The notes beneath the pieces are model-generated. The model was not told the origin of the DNA. It saw nothing but the letters and a program-made list of their open reading frames with translations, and ran no database searches. DNA of 44,468 bases. Origin: a virus. Positions 26,462-34,232 of the stretch are shown here, piece after piece. The stretch lies in the IMG/VR virus record IMGVR_UViG_3300027821_000005, positions 1-44,468 of that record, one strand, 5' to 3'. A program made the translations under genes and the position numbers. Position 1 is the stretch's first letter. The number at the start of each line of letters is the position of its first letter.

Positions 26462-27841
26462 ATGCCAGCGACTGCAATTACCCCCACCGCTCAGGCTCAG
26501 TCTGATCTGGATCAACTACGTAGGAAACATCTACTCTCGGCTCCTGATTATTCTGCTAATGCTGCTGTCTACCGGCAAACTTTTGGCGACACTCCTGCTG
26601 CTGTTCAGGCCCCGGCTGTTGCTGCTGTTGGAACTTCAACAGCACAACAGGCGTGGGCGAACAAGTTAGCCAAAGTCGGTGAGTATAATGATATCGCTAA
26701 TCAGGGGACTGCTGGGATGGTGGCTACCAAAAAGCAGCAGAAAGCTGATGCTGACTTTAAGCGGTGGCAGGAACAAGTTAAGTCTATGCAGGAGAAGCAG
26801 GCTAGAGATTTTGCTGCCTGGCAGAAGTCTATGGAAGGCCGCTATCCTGTCCCTGCACTGACTACCAGAACTATTCCTGGCGGCACTGTTACCACGCCGG
26901 GTCAGAATGGTATGGTTCAGCACGGCATATCTGGACCTACTGCTGCGGGACAGTATAACTTCGCTGACCAGACTGATCAGCAGATTGCTACATGGGCTCG
27001 GCAGGCCGGCTGGAGAGAGCAGGATATTCCTCAGCTAATTGCTATTGCACAGGGAGAAAGTTCCCGCAGCCCCACTGCTATTAATGACAAGAATGCCAAC
27101 GGCTCGGTAGACTACGGCCTAGTGCAGATTAATACTATCCACCGTGGCGATGCTATTATGAATGATCCCAGGATCGGTGGAGCTAGTAGTTTCTATGAGG
27201 GTGGCGGCTGGAAAGATCCAGTCAAGAATCTTATCGTTGCTAAGTCTATTCATGATGCCGCTGGTGGCTGGGGAGATTGGGTAGCATTTACTTCTGGTGC
27301 TGCCACATATAAGCCTGCCTACACTGTCGCCACTCAAGCTCAGGTGACAGGCGCTCAGAGAATGGTAGGCGGTCAGCCTGTCTCCACATCTACAGGGCTG
27401 CGCTCTGGTATCGTGATGAAGACTATGCAGTATGTTGGTAAGACTCCATATGTCTTTGCAGGTAATGATCTGAATTCAGGCGTAGATTGTTCTGGATTGG
27501 TGCATGAGATCTATGAAGCTTTTGGATTAAGCTCTGTGCGAACAGCAGAAGAGTTTGCTCACCCGGAACGTTGGGGTAGCGAAGAGTATGGTGGTAATAC
27601 TAAGGTCATGGGTAATCGTGTCGGCAATATTAATCAGCTACAGCCGGGTGATCTTATAGCGTATCAGGGTGGCTGGAGAGGACCTAACTTTGCGGGTCAC
27701 GTTGTGATCTATGCAGGGAACGGGGAGATTCTAGAAGCCGCTGAGCCTGGTACTGATGTCCGGCGCAGGCCACTGAGGCAGAGCGAATTTGACAGAGGCA
27801 ACATGATTTACGTGCATGTTAATCTTCCTGGAGATAGATAA
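26462..27841 (+). CDS. Virion peptidoglycan hydrolase: transglycosylase plus NlpC/P60
   Basis: A 459-residue protein with GGAGGG upstream. Residues ~175-285 form a lysozyme-like lytic transglycosylase domain: LIAIAQGESSRSPTAIND with the catalytic Glu, then DYGLVQIN. Residues ~320-455 form an NlpC/P60 peptidase domain: catalytic Cys in GVDCSGLVHEIYEAFG, GDLIAY, and the His in FAGHVVIYAG. It would cut both glycan and stem peptide. Located at the end of the late arm after the internal proteins, it probably travels in the virion and opens the wall for DNA entry, distinct from the endolysin at 12886. Confidence 0.85.
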   Translation: MPATAITPTAQAQSDLDQLRRKHLLSAPDYSANAAVYRQTFGDTPAAVQAPAVAAVGTSTAQQAWANKLAKVGEYNDIANQGTAGMVATKKQQKADADFKRWQEQVKSMQEKQARDFAAWQKSMEGRYPVPALTTRTIPGGTVTTPGQNGMVQHGISGPTAAGQYNFADQTDQQIATWARQAGWREQDIPQLIAIAQGESSRSPTAINDKNANGSVDYGLVQINTIHRGDAIMNDPRIGGASSFYEGGGWKDPVKNLIVAKSIHDAAGGWGDWVAFTSGAATYKPAYTVATQAQVTGAQRMVGGQPVSTSTGLRSGIVMKTMQYVGKTPYVFAGNDLNSGVDCSGLVHEIYEAFGLSSVRTAEEFAHPERWGSEEYGGNTKVMGNRVGNINQLQPGDLIAYQGGWRGPNFAGHVVIYAGNGEILEAAEPGTDVRRRPLRQSEFDRGNMIYVHVNLPGDR

Positions 27842-27844
27842 AGA

Positions 27845-27887
27845 AAAGCCCCCCGACTGACTAAATCAGCCGAGGGGCTTTCTTTGT
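27845..27887. terminator. Bidirectional terminator between convergent arms
   Basis: A 16-position hairpin (27845-27860 with 27866-27881, two mismatches, 5-base loop) is flanked by TTTCTTT on the right and an A-rich run on the left. It ends the rightward late arm 3 bases after the hydrolase stop and can stop leftward transcripts arriving from 28 kb. Confidence 0.85.
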
Positions 27888-27988
27888 GGAGGCGACAGGC
27901 TTATCCGGTTACCGCCTAGACTACGTATTCGAGCCGCTCTTTACGGGAGGGAGCACGTGTCCTCTACCGCTTAGTCTCCACAAACTTA
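27888..27988. other. Short structured gap between the arms
   Basis: No gene is visible. A 9-bp inverted repeat (TTTGTGGAG at about 27884-27892 and CTCCACAAA at about 27976-27984) encloses the region. Inside are one octamer copy (27891-27899) and a smaller AGACTA/TAGTCT pair. The minus strand has tRNA-like words (GGTAGAGG, CTCGAATACG), but no cloverleaf can be drawn. Possibly a large hairpin or a decayed RNA gene. Confidence 0.35.
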
Positions 27989-28222
27989 TTACCGATAATA
28001 ACCGCGGATATCTTTTGGCGACTCGTCTGTGGTAACTTCTCTGATTTTACCGTCGGCTGTCGGAGCCATGCCAAACATCATATCTCTAGTGTAGCTGCGC
28101 ATATCAGTAGGGACTCGCCAGAATGATCCCTTAACCTTACCTGAGATAACTATAACAGCAGAGTTAGCCCAGCGTTCCTCTCTAGAATGTTTTCCCATAT
28201 CTCTTTCTTTCGTTGTTGACAT
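27989..28222 (-). CDS. Small basic hypothetical protein
   Basis: A 77-residue frame, not recognised, with a Lys/Arg-rich first half and GSFWRVPTDMRSYTRDMMFG in the middle. It diverges from WhiB: its first ATG lies within the WhiB -35 box, and no ribosome-binding site precedes it. A second in-frame ATG at 28198 has AAAGAG close by and is a likely alternative. It is the last leftward gene before the bidirectional terminator. Confidence 0.5.
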   Translation of the reverse strand: MSTTKERDMGKHSREERWANSAVIVISGKVKGSFWRVPTDMRSYTRDMMFGMAPTADGKIREVTTDESPKDIRGYYR

Positions 28223-28245
28223 ACCGAATATACGGGAGGTATAAT
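28216..28245 (+). promoter_or_regulatory. Consensus promoter of the WhiB gene
   Basis: TTGACA (28216-28221) and TATAAT (28240-28245) are both perfect consensus, 18 bases apart. Six bases separate the -10 from the ATG at 28252, so transcription should start at the start codon. GGGAGG at 28234-28239 lies upstream of the -10 box and so cannot be part of the mRNA. This is the strongest promoter by sequence in the window. Confidence 0.8.
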
Positions 28246-28251
28246 CTCGGC

Positions 28252-28509
28252 ATGGCAGATTTTTACATAGACGTGACGTACATGCACCTGGTCAACGGGG
28301 CGGCCTGTAGGGATGCCGAGCCAGAGCTATTCGACTACGACTCACAGGTACCAGTACCGGAAGTGATAAAAAACTTCTGCGTGAGATGTCCAGTGAGAGT
28401 CTTATGTAGAGACTATGCGATAGACAATCATTATTCGGGGGTTTGGGGGTTCACTGTCAATCAACGGAATGCATTTGCTCGCTCTCTGGGGATTGGTCCA
28501 GCTTTCTAG
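28252..28509 (+). CDS. whiB: WhiB-family transcriptional regulator
   Basis: An 85-residue protein with the four Wbl cysteines, C19 and C43-X2-C46-X5-C52, which hold a 4Fe-4S cluster, followed by the GVWG turn (SGVWGF). Host Wbl proteins act with the principal sigma factor. The mycobacteriophage TM4 homologue represses host whiB2 and causes superinfection exclusion, so a host-takeover or exclusion role is plausible here. It is an isolated rightward gene in leftward DNA, apparently leaderless, and its last 53 bases overlap the end of the RuvC-like gene on the other strand. ATG 28252 is preferred to 28213, which lies upstream of the promoter. Confidence 0.9.
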   Translation: MADFYIDVTYMHLVNGAACRDAEPELFDYDSQVPVPEVIKNFCVRCPVRVLCRDYAIDNHYSGVWGFTVNQRNAFARSLGIGPAF

Positions 28510-28960
28510 CTTCAGCAGCTTCTTTCTCCAGTACAGACTGAGCTAGGTGATGCTTCACCAGCCAGTAGTAAGCATGATTAAAAGCATCTACGTGATGTGA
28601 TTTTGAGTGGTCGCCAGGTTGCTTCACACCAGAGATTAGTTCGGCAGTCTTGAGAACTTGCGCAGGCTGCGAGACTGTAGGGATATTACCGTTTTGGTAA
28701 GCTGCAAACTTCAGCATCCCAACAACTTGGCTCGCAAAGAATCTTGATCCTTGCTGAGCCTGAGCCCTATTCGCATACAGTACAAATTCCTCGTAGACAA
28801 TTTCAGATATACTATATTCCTTAAATGCCTTAGTGATAACTCCTGGCATGTCGTCGGCTCGGGTCTGACCGAGCCGGACACATTCCCCGCCGTTTCGCTT
28901 TAGAATTACCCACCCAGTAGTATCTCCTGGATCCACCCCAATAACATATTGCTCATCCAC
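28457..28960 (-). CDS. RuvC-like Holliday junction resolvase
   Basis: A 167-residue RNase H-fold nuclease. Expected acidic positions are in YVIGVDPGDTTGW (first Asp), IVYEEFVLY (Glu) and SHHVDAFNHAYYWL (final His/Asp). Such phage enzymes cleave branched DNA before packaging. GTG 28960, one base after the polymerase stop, is chosen; an earlier TTG at 29008 would overlap the polymerase by 47 bases. It ends inside the antisense WhiB gene. Confidence 0.75.
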   Translation of the reverse strand: MDEQYVIGVDPGDTTGWVILKRNGGECVRLGQTRADDMPGVITKAFKEYSISEIVYEEFVLYANRAQAQQGSRFFASQVVGMLKFAAYQNGNIPTVSQPAQVLKTAELISGVKQPGDHSKSHHVDAFNHAYYWLVKHHLAQSVLEKEAAEARKLDQSPESEQMHSVD

Positions 28961-28961
28961 T

Positions 28962-30707
28962 TTACGCTGCCCATCTATGTATGTCCACCTTGAATGTTGT
29001 AGTATCAAAAGGTGCTGGCACTGCTTCCATACACTTTCTGATCAATGGTGTGTAATGTTCAACAAGATCCTCTCTAATCTCAAAGACTACTGAATCGTGT
29101 ACCTGTAGCAGCATGTCGCACTCGTCTACCTTACAGACTTCTTCTTCGAGAGCTATCATGCGATCTTCGACGATTGCCGCCGCGCCACCCTGAATGACTG
29201 AGTTGTATGCCTTATGCGCATCACTCTTGTTCATGTGCCGGTAGGATCCATTCCAGAGCCGGATCTTACCTTCCTTCTCTACCTTCTTCTTAGCATAATT
29301 ACTAACTGCAAGCAACTCTGGGTAGTTCTTGAAGTAATTATCCTTAATCGCCTGTGCTTCATTGAGGGGTTTGTCCAGAGCTACTGAGATTCTGGGGGTT
29401 CCTGCTCCATAAGACAAGGCATATACGAGGGTCTTTCCGTCGTATCGGATAATTCCAAGTCCCTTAGAAATCTCAGTAAAGATATCTCTCGTTGGGTCAG
29501 CGAAGATTGCAAGTAGTTCCCGTTGGTCAGCATAAGTAGCAGAGATTCTGAACTCAAGTTGAGCGTAGTCTGCTTCGATAAGTACATATCCATCACGCGG
29601 AATAAAGCATTGTTTCATCTCTCCGTTCCACGGCTTCGTTCCGCTTCTGGGGATCTGCTGGAGATTGGGATGCTCACATGACATGCGACGAGTCTTAGTG
29701 CCATGCAGTTTATAGTTCGGCCTGAGCCTGCCATCGTGACTGAGTAGCTCTAGATATGCCTTGTAATTAGAGCTAATACTTTTCTGCCAGCCTCGATAGG
29801 CCAGGACTAGCTTAGCTGTCCAATCATCACGTAGTTCAAGTATCTCATCGTATCTCTGCATCGTGTACTTATCGAACGAGACTGTCGCCGTGCCGTTCTT
29901 GCGATCTTTGTAGACTACCGGCAGGTCCAGCTTCTCTACAAAGAGAGCATACTGATCTTTAGGGCTAGCAGGATTCAGTCCACCTAGCTTCTCGATAATC
30001 TCATTCATGATAGCTTCGCCTTCAGCTATCTTACGGCGACAGAGTTCAGTATCAATTCTGATTCCGCGTCGTTCCATCTTACTGATCAGCTTAGCGAACT
30101 TGACCTTTTGATACCAGACTGGACCTAGCTTTTCCTGTCGAAGCTTCGGTGCCAGAAATTCGTACAACTTGTAGGTAATGTAAGCATCCCAGACTGCATA
30201 TTCACACATTAGCTCACTAGGTATACTACCCCATCCGAATCCCCGCATCCAAGCAATGAACTCATCACTACGTTTCTTACCCATACCGAGATACATCTGG
30301 CATAGACTATCTAGCTTATACCCTGTCGCCACATTCTCATCCAGCAAATGTGTCAGCAGCATGGTATCGAATACTACTGCCTTACTAGTATCAAGACCAA
30401 GAGTCTCTAGTGACATCAAGTCAAACGTGAAGTTATGGAAGATAATCGGGAAAGTATCTAGAATGAATTGAAGTATCTCTCGGAACTCCGCAATATCATA
30501 GTTGCCCTCGGTATCAATATGCCTGAATGGCAAGTAAAGAGCATTCTCCCCCTTCCACGCGAGACTTACCCCGACACAGTATCCTGATCCGTCCCGGAGT
30601 TCCTGACCATTTGTCTCAGTATCAATCGCTATCTTACCCGAGTAGTTCTCTAAAGTTTCCAGAAGCATCATCGCTTCCGCTGGATCCAGTATCGTCGTGT
30701 TTATCAT
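28962..30707 (-). CDS. Family A DNA polymerase with 3'-5' exonuclease
   Basis: A 581-residue replicative polymerase. The exonuclease domain has IAIDTETNG (Exo I), FHNFTFDLMSLETLG (Exo II) and YAVWDAYITYKLYEFL (Exo III region). The polymerase domain has motif A in LIEADYAQLEFRISATYA, the Arg/Lys/Tyr-Gly motif B in IIRYDGKTLVYALSYGAG, and motif C in LLQVHDSVVFE. There is no 5'-nuclease domain. AGGGAAC precedes the ATG. It overlaps the end of the helicase gene upstream and belongs to the replication module. Confidence 0.93.
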   Translation of the reverse strand: MINTTILDPAEAMMLLETLENYSGKIAIDTETNGQELRDGSGYCVGVSLAWKGENALYLPFRHIDTEGNYDIAEFREILQFILDTFPIIFHNFTFDLMSLETLGLDTSKAVVFDTMLLTHLLDENVATGYKLDSLCQMYLGMGKKRSDEFIAWMRGFGWGSIPSELMCEYAVWDAYITYKLYEFLAPKLRQEKLGPVWYQKVKFAKLISKMERRGIRIDTELCRRKIAEGEAIMNEIIEKLGGLNPASPKDQYALFVEKLDLPVVYKDRKNGTATVSFDKYTMQRYDEILELRDDWTAKLVLAYRGWQKSISSNYKAYLELLSHDGRLRPNYKLHGTKTRRMSCEHPNLQQIPRSGTKPWNGEMKQCFIPRDGYVLIEADYAQLEFRISATYADQRELLAIFADPTRDIFTEISKGLGIIRYDGKTLVYALSYGAGTPRISVALDKPLNEAQAIKDNYFKNYPELLAVSNYAKKKVEKEGKIRLWNGSYRHMNKSDAHKAYNSVIQGGAAAIVEDRMIALEEEVCKVDECDMLLQVHDSVVFEIREDLVEHYTPLIRKCMEAVPAPFDTTTFKVDIHRWAA

Positions 30708-31716
30708 CTGTTCCCTTTACTGTAAAGTCTAGGTTCGTGGTGCGGGTAATGATTGTATCCTCGGGCTGAGGGCCAAGCCGCATCTTCACATACTTAACAA
30801 TTATCTGTCCTTTAACATCGCCTCTACCCATAGCAATGATGTAGTCAGAGTCAGCCGCCAAGAACCTGGAACCATAAACATCGTCGAGAGAAGTGATCCT
30901 GTTAAGAAACTCTTCACTCCTTTTCCTATCATGATGGATCACCATGATGCTAGTATCGTAATCTTGACAAATCTTCTTGAGGTAGACTGTGAGTTCTCGT
31001 ACTGCATTATCATCGGTGACAGGTTTGATCAGAACTTTACTGAGTGAGTCAATGATAATAAATTCAGGTCTGTGCTTTTGGATTAGATCCTCGAATAGCT
31101 TTCGAGTCTGGTCTCGGTCTAGATACAGAGGTTGACCTGTCGTATAGAGAGCCATGTGATTGATTCTCTCTAGCTCATCTGGAGTAAGATTCATATCCTT
31201 GAAGAACTTACTGAGACTTGTAGTATCCATTTCCAGTGAGAAGAACATTACTCGCCTTTGATGACCATCAGCCGGCTTGACAATATGATGACTAATGAAC
31301 TCATCATTACCTGCTGACAAAGCCATACCTAGTCTGAGCCCTATCATTGTCTTACCTACACCTGGTGGACTGACTAGCAGGCCAAGAGAATTACGAGAGA
31401 TGACATCTTGCATAAGCCACTCAAACTCCTTCTTATACTCTATGACTTCTGTTGGAGACTTAACTATCTCATCATCTTGCCCAACATCTGTCTCATCTTC
31501 GGCGACAGGGTGCTTCATCCTGACACGAGAAACAATATCTGTCAACCGCTTAATCTGATCGCGGCGGCCTGAATACTTACCTATCTTCTGATCCATATGG
31601 TAGATCAGCGAGTAGATATTCTCATCTGTCCACTCTAGCTCTGAGGCTTGATAGGCCATCGAGACCAGAGCATCTGACATGTAACCTTTTTCTGGGATAT
31701 GCTCCCAGTCATCCAA
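30634..31716 (-). CDS. RecA-fold replicative helicase (probable C-terminal part of a primase-helicase)
   Basis: A 360-residue frame. Walker A is LLVSPPGVGKTMIG and Walker B is EFIIIDSLSKV, with MVIHHDRKR further on, as in RepA/DnaB-like AAA_25 ATPases. No ATG start exists: the frame opens with TTG at 31716 and remains open upstream to the primase stop at 31812. A -1 slip at 31815-31821 would join it to the primase through 33 extra residues. The C-terminus, DASGNFRELLG, recurs in the 51-residue protein at 42082. Confidence 0.85.
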   Translation of the reverse strand: MDDWEHIPEKGYMSDALVSMAYQASELEWTDENIYSLIYHMDQKIGKYSGRRDQIKRLTDIVSRVRMKHPVAEDETDVGQDDEIVKSPTEVIEYKKEFEWLMQDVISRNSLGLLVSPPGVGKTMIGLRLGMALSAGNDEFISHHIVKPADGHQRRVMFFSLEMDTTSLSKFFKDMNLTPDELERINHMALYTTGQPLYLDRDQTRKLFEDLIQKHRPEFIIIDSLSKVLIKPVTDDNAVRELTVYLKKICQDYDTSIMVIHHDRKRSEEFLNRITSLDDVYGSRFLAADSDYIIAMGRGDVKGQIIVKYVKMRLGPQPEDTIITRTTNLDFTVKGTDDKHDDTGSSGSDDASGNFRELLG

Positions 31717-31811
31717 TAGCTTTTCACTCCACTTATTATATGCCAGTACATGGGTCAGAGGAACGAGTCTGGAATCTAGACCACCGATTGGCTTAGATAC
31801 CAGAGCTTCAT

Positions 31812-32459
31812 TTACCCCAAAACTCCTAAAGGGTATCTACGGTCTACCACCAATTCCTCGGTGATAACTTCGTAGGTCTTACCTTTACGTTCCTTCTTGG
31901 CATAGCCGAAGTTGACCGTCTGAGTAGGTCTGAGCAGCTGGTTACAATCCCAGCCGCCAATATCAGCGCCTAGCTCATAAGCAAGAGTTCGGTTACGATT
32001 CTCTAATTCTACATAGTCGGAGACAGGCTCTTCTAGAATCCAGTAAGCATGTTGTCGGGTCGGCTCACTGGAGATGATCCTGACACTTGGCCGGACAATT
32101 CCATGTTCTTTCTCATCCCATTCTTGTGGAGCATTACCATCAAAGTCTACCCACAGGACATGAGACTTCTTGAAGTTTTCTTTCCTGGTATTACTTGGAG
32201 TCTGAAAGATTGCTGGATAGACGTAAGTCTCTTTTTGATCTGAGACTGATTGGAAAATCTTAGTCGCAATAGCTGCTGATTGGTGCGGCCACTCGAACAT
32301 GACTCGTGTGAACTTATTATCCTTGTCAATCGTTGCTATGCAAACATAATCAGCATCCGGGCCGTTTCGAGTTTCTAGGTCACCGGCATACATTCCTCTC
32401 TCACCCCATAGGGCATCTAGATGTTCTAGCAAACCTTCTCTTGGACCGTAGTCTTCCAT
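31812..32459 (-). CDS. PrimPol-like primase (N-terminal part of a primase-helicase)
   Basis: A 215-residue protein resembling archaeo-eukaryotic-type primase-polymerases. It has the metal-binding VLWVDFDGNAP, SEPTRQHAYWILEEP in place of the usual SGRG.H.YW motif, and DCNQLLRPTQTVNFGY in place of D..R.LR.PGT.N. It would lay down primers for the polymerase. GGGAG lies before the ATG. It ends at a TAA directly behind a slippery heptamer, beyond which the -1 frame encodes the helicase. Confidence 0.7.
   Translation of the reverse strand: MEDYGPREGLLEHLDALWGERGMYAGDLETRNGPDADYVCIATIDKDNKFTRVMFEWPHQSAAIATKIFQSVSDQKETYVYPAIFQTPSNTRKENFKKSHVLWVDFDGNAPQEWDEKEHGIVRPSVRIISSEPTRQHAYWILEEPVSDYVELENRNRTLAYELGADIGGWDCNQLLRPTQTVNFGYAKKERKGKTYEVITEELVVDRRYPLGVLG
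31815..31821 (-). promoter_or_regulatory. Candidate -1 ribosomal frameshift site
   Basis: On the minus strand the heptamer T TTG GGG is in the primase frame, directly before its TAA stop (31812-31814). It fits the X XXY YYZ rule. After a -1 slip, reading continues GTA AAT GAA and stays open through the helicase. AGGAG immediately upstream could act as a stimulatory Shine-Dalgarno-like element. Confidence 0.6.
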
Positions 32460-32477
32460 CTTTCTCCCTGTTACTTG

Positions 32478-32669
32478 TTACTTGGTACGGACTGCTCGAA
32501 CTTCGTTATCCTCAAAGAAGATATTATACTCTACAGTCTCATAAACAGTCCTATTGAACTCATCTTTATGAGCGATAGGGTACCTCAATGTGGCAGGTAG
32601 CGATTGCAAGTCAATAGGCATAGTTTGACCATCATACTTACCTCCCCAGAACTTCACGTTAGTATACAT
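32478..32669 (-). CDS. Small hypothetical protein
   Basis: A 63-residue protein. ATG 32669 is chosen because AGGAG precedes it at the normal distance; ATG 32687 lacks one. VKFWGGKYDGQTMPI at the start, then YETVEYNIFFED, resemble a small beta-rich actinophage protein family. Function unknown. It sits just before the primase gene. Confidence 0.6.
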   Translation of the reverse strand: MYTNVKFWGGKYDGQTMPIDLQSLPATLRYPIAHKDEFNRTVYETVEYNIFFEDNEVRAVRTK

Positions 32670-32746
32670 TATTTCTCTCCTATACATAGTCTATGTAATT
32701 GTTAAGTGAGGGGTACCCGCTTCCCTCTCCCTGACTTTGACACCTA

Positions 32747-32781
32747 GATTGTGAGTCATCCCACGGCGTACAATCACAATC
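32747..32781. promoter_or_regulatory. Operator-like inverted repeat in a 212-base gap
   Basis: GATTGTGA (32747-32754) and TCACAATC (32774-32781) are perfect inverted repeats 19 bases apart, in the noncoding gap 32670-32881. No clear promoter is seen in the gap. It could be an operator or an RNA hairpin upstream of the primase transcript. Confidence 0.35.
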
Positions 32782-32881
32782 CATCAGGCCCACAAGGTAC
32801 TAGATTAGAACATGACTACAATGATCAGTAAGGCGATTAAGATAGTAATCGCTAAACCAATTACGCAGCCACGTACTGCAC

Positions 32882-33346
32882 TCAGAACGGCGGCTCATCG
32901 CTGAAAGTATTACCACTTACTCCAGCCATGCTGTCGCCCACCTGGTGATACAATCCTGAGCCGTGGCGGACATGAATGTTCCGAATCCGCTTGTTCTCGT
33001 ACTGACCAGACTGTTGAGTATAAACAGTTCCAGTCACTTCGATGCCGATCAAATCTTCCGGCTCGACTGAGTTCATGCGAGAGTCAGGAATCTCCAGTGA
33101 CTTGTAGAGCCTCTTAAGCCACTTGGCAGAGTTCTCATCCTTCTGAGGATCACCGGAGTTAGGCAAGTTCTGCCACATGTCCAGCGTCTCTTTTGTCTGC
33201 TCATCCGTGAAGGTGATCATCAGACCGGTGTTGCCCTTTTTCGATGTCATCATATCGGAATCGGTAATCACCATGTCCCGTTCTCCGTCAGGGATACCGA
33301 AAGTCTCATCCACACTCTCGGCGTCATAATCTCCGAACAGTCCCAT
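32882..33346 (-). CDS. ssDNA-binding protein, DUF669-like
   Basis: A 154-residue protein. GLFGDYDAESVDETFGIPDG, then VITDSDMMTSKKGNTGLMIT, follows the pattern of DUF669-type phage ssDNA-binding proteins. It ends SDEPPF, an acidic tip with a terminal Phe like the partner-binding tail of bacterial SSB. AGGAG precedes the ATG. It lies next to the Sak4-like ATPase, its usual partner in phage recombination. Confidence 0.7.
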   Translation of the reverse strand: MGLFGDYDAESVDETFGIPDGERDMVITDSDMMTSKKGNTGLMITFTDEQTKETLDMWQNLPNSGDPQKDENSAKWLKRLYKSLEIPDSRMNSVEPEDLIGIEVTGTVYTQQSGQYENKRIRNIHVRHGSGLYHQVGDSMAGVSGNTFSDEPPF

Positions 33347-33350
33347 TATA

Positions 33351-34232
33351 TTACTCCTTTTCGTCGTTTTCGAGAGTCATACCTTCTGTATCCAAACTTT
33401 GGTTGGCGACAGCCTCTCGTTCTCTTTCTGTCATCACTACTTTGTTGTTATTCAGTGTCTCCGCGTTACCCTCCAGCCACTTTTTCACACCGGTTTCTAG
33501 CTGCTTGTAATTAACTACTGGCTCAAGGCCACCAATGCGCGTCTTTGCCACCACTGTTTCGCTTGGGTGGACCTGAATAGTTCTCACTTGTTCTCTACGT
33601 GTTGAATCACCTTCTACCCTACGATTAGTCATATCCATGTACGCTACCAAGTGGACAGCTTCTCTTAGTCTAGCACCAAGTTTGGGGTTGAACAAGGGAG
33701 AAATCTTTAGTATGTTCCTCGAATCCTTGTCTTGTCTCTCATGAGCCACAAGGATAACGTGAACGCGATCCAGGAGAAACAGTTTGTTAGCATACTTTAC
33801 TCCACGATTCTTACTCGTATTGTAATCAGGTTGCGTTGGTGTGTCAGGATCTTTAGTTTCGTCTTTACTAGCTCGCTCTCTGACAATGAACGACAAGTCA
33901 TTATCGACAATAGTTGAGTATTCGTCAACGATGATCGCTCCGACATTTGCAAAAGCACCCACCTTCCTGCTGGTTACGTCTCCAATTCCCTCAAGGGTGG
34001 TAATTTTTCCAATTTGTATACGTTTGACTCTACGCTTGAGGGTAGGGTGATTTTCCAGCGAGACCCATCCGTTTCCTGAATCGCAATAAATGATCTGTTC
34101 TTCCGGTCTGGTGATAGCTTGCGCCAGTGCGACGCTTTGAACCGTCTTGCCAGTGCCTGACGGCCCATAGATAAGCGCCTTAAGACTTCGCTCATTGTTA
34201 TCCTCAAGATCCTGTAGATTCGCCTCCAGCAT
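33351..34232 (-). CDS. Sak4-like RecA-fold ATPase
   Basis: A 293-residue P-loop protein. Walker A is LIYGPSGTGKTVQSVALA near the N-terminus and Walker B is VGAIIVDEYST, followed by DRVHVILVAHERQDKD. This matches the phage AAA_24/Sak4 group of annealing and strand-exchange ATPases that work with an ssDNA-binding protein. ATG 34232 overlaps the Cas4-like gene by 29 bases; no strong ribosome-binding site is seen, so coupling is likely. A longer frame from 34331 is less plausible. Confidence 0.75.
   Translation of the reverse strand: MLEANLQDLEDNNERSLKALIYGPSGTGKTVQSVALAQAITRPEEQIIYCDSGNGWVSLENHPTLKRRVKRIQIGKITTLEGIGDVTSRKVGAFANVGAIIVDEYSTIVDNDLSFIVRERASKDETKDPDTPTQPDYNTSKNRGVKYANKLFLLDRVHVILVAHERQDKDSRNILKISPLFNPKLGARLREAVHLVAYMDMTNRRVEGDSTRREQVRTIQVHPSETVVAKTRIGGLEPVVNYKQLETGVKKWLEGNAETLNNNKVVMTEREREAVANQSLDTEGMTLENDEKE

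Noticed and set aside
27885-27985. tRNA gene on the minus strand
   Set aside because: Acceptor-like ends GTGGAG/CTCCAC and the words GGTAGAGG and CTCGAATACG are present, but the D, anticodon and T arms do not pair in a cloverleaf.
31791-31823. Independent start of the helicase at ATG 31811 after the primase stop
   Set aside because: That ATG is in the primase frame and reaches a stop after 11 codons; it does not lead into the helicase.
32799-32885. Short membrane peptide frame on the minus strand after the DUF669-like gene
   Set aside because: About 25 residues are strongly hydrophobic, but the frame has no ATG, GTG or TTG start and no ribosome-binding site.
1150-33500. ACCGGT as a second over-represented motif
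   Set aside because: Roughly 25 copies seen where about 11 are expected by chance; this modest excess can follow from codon choice (Thr-Gly).
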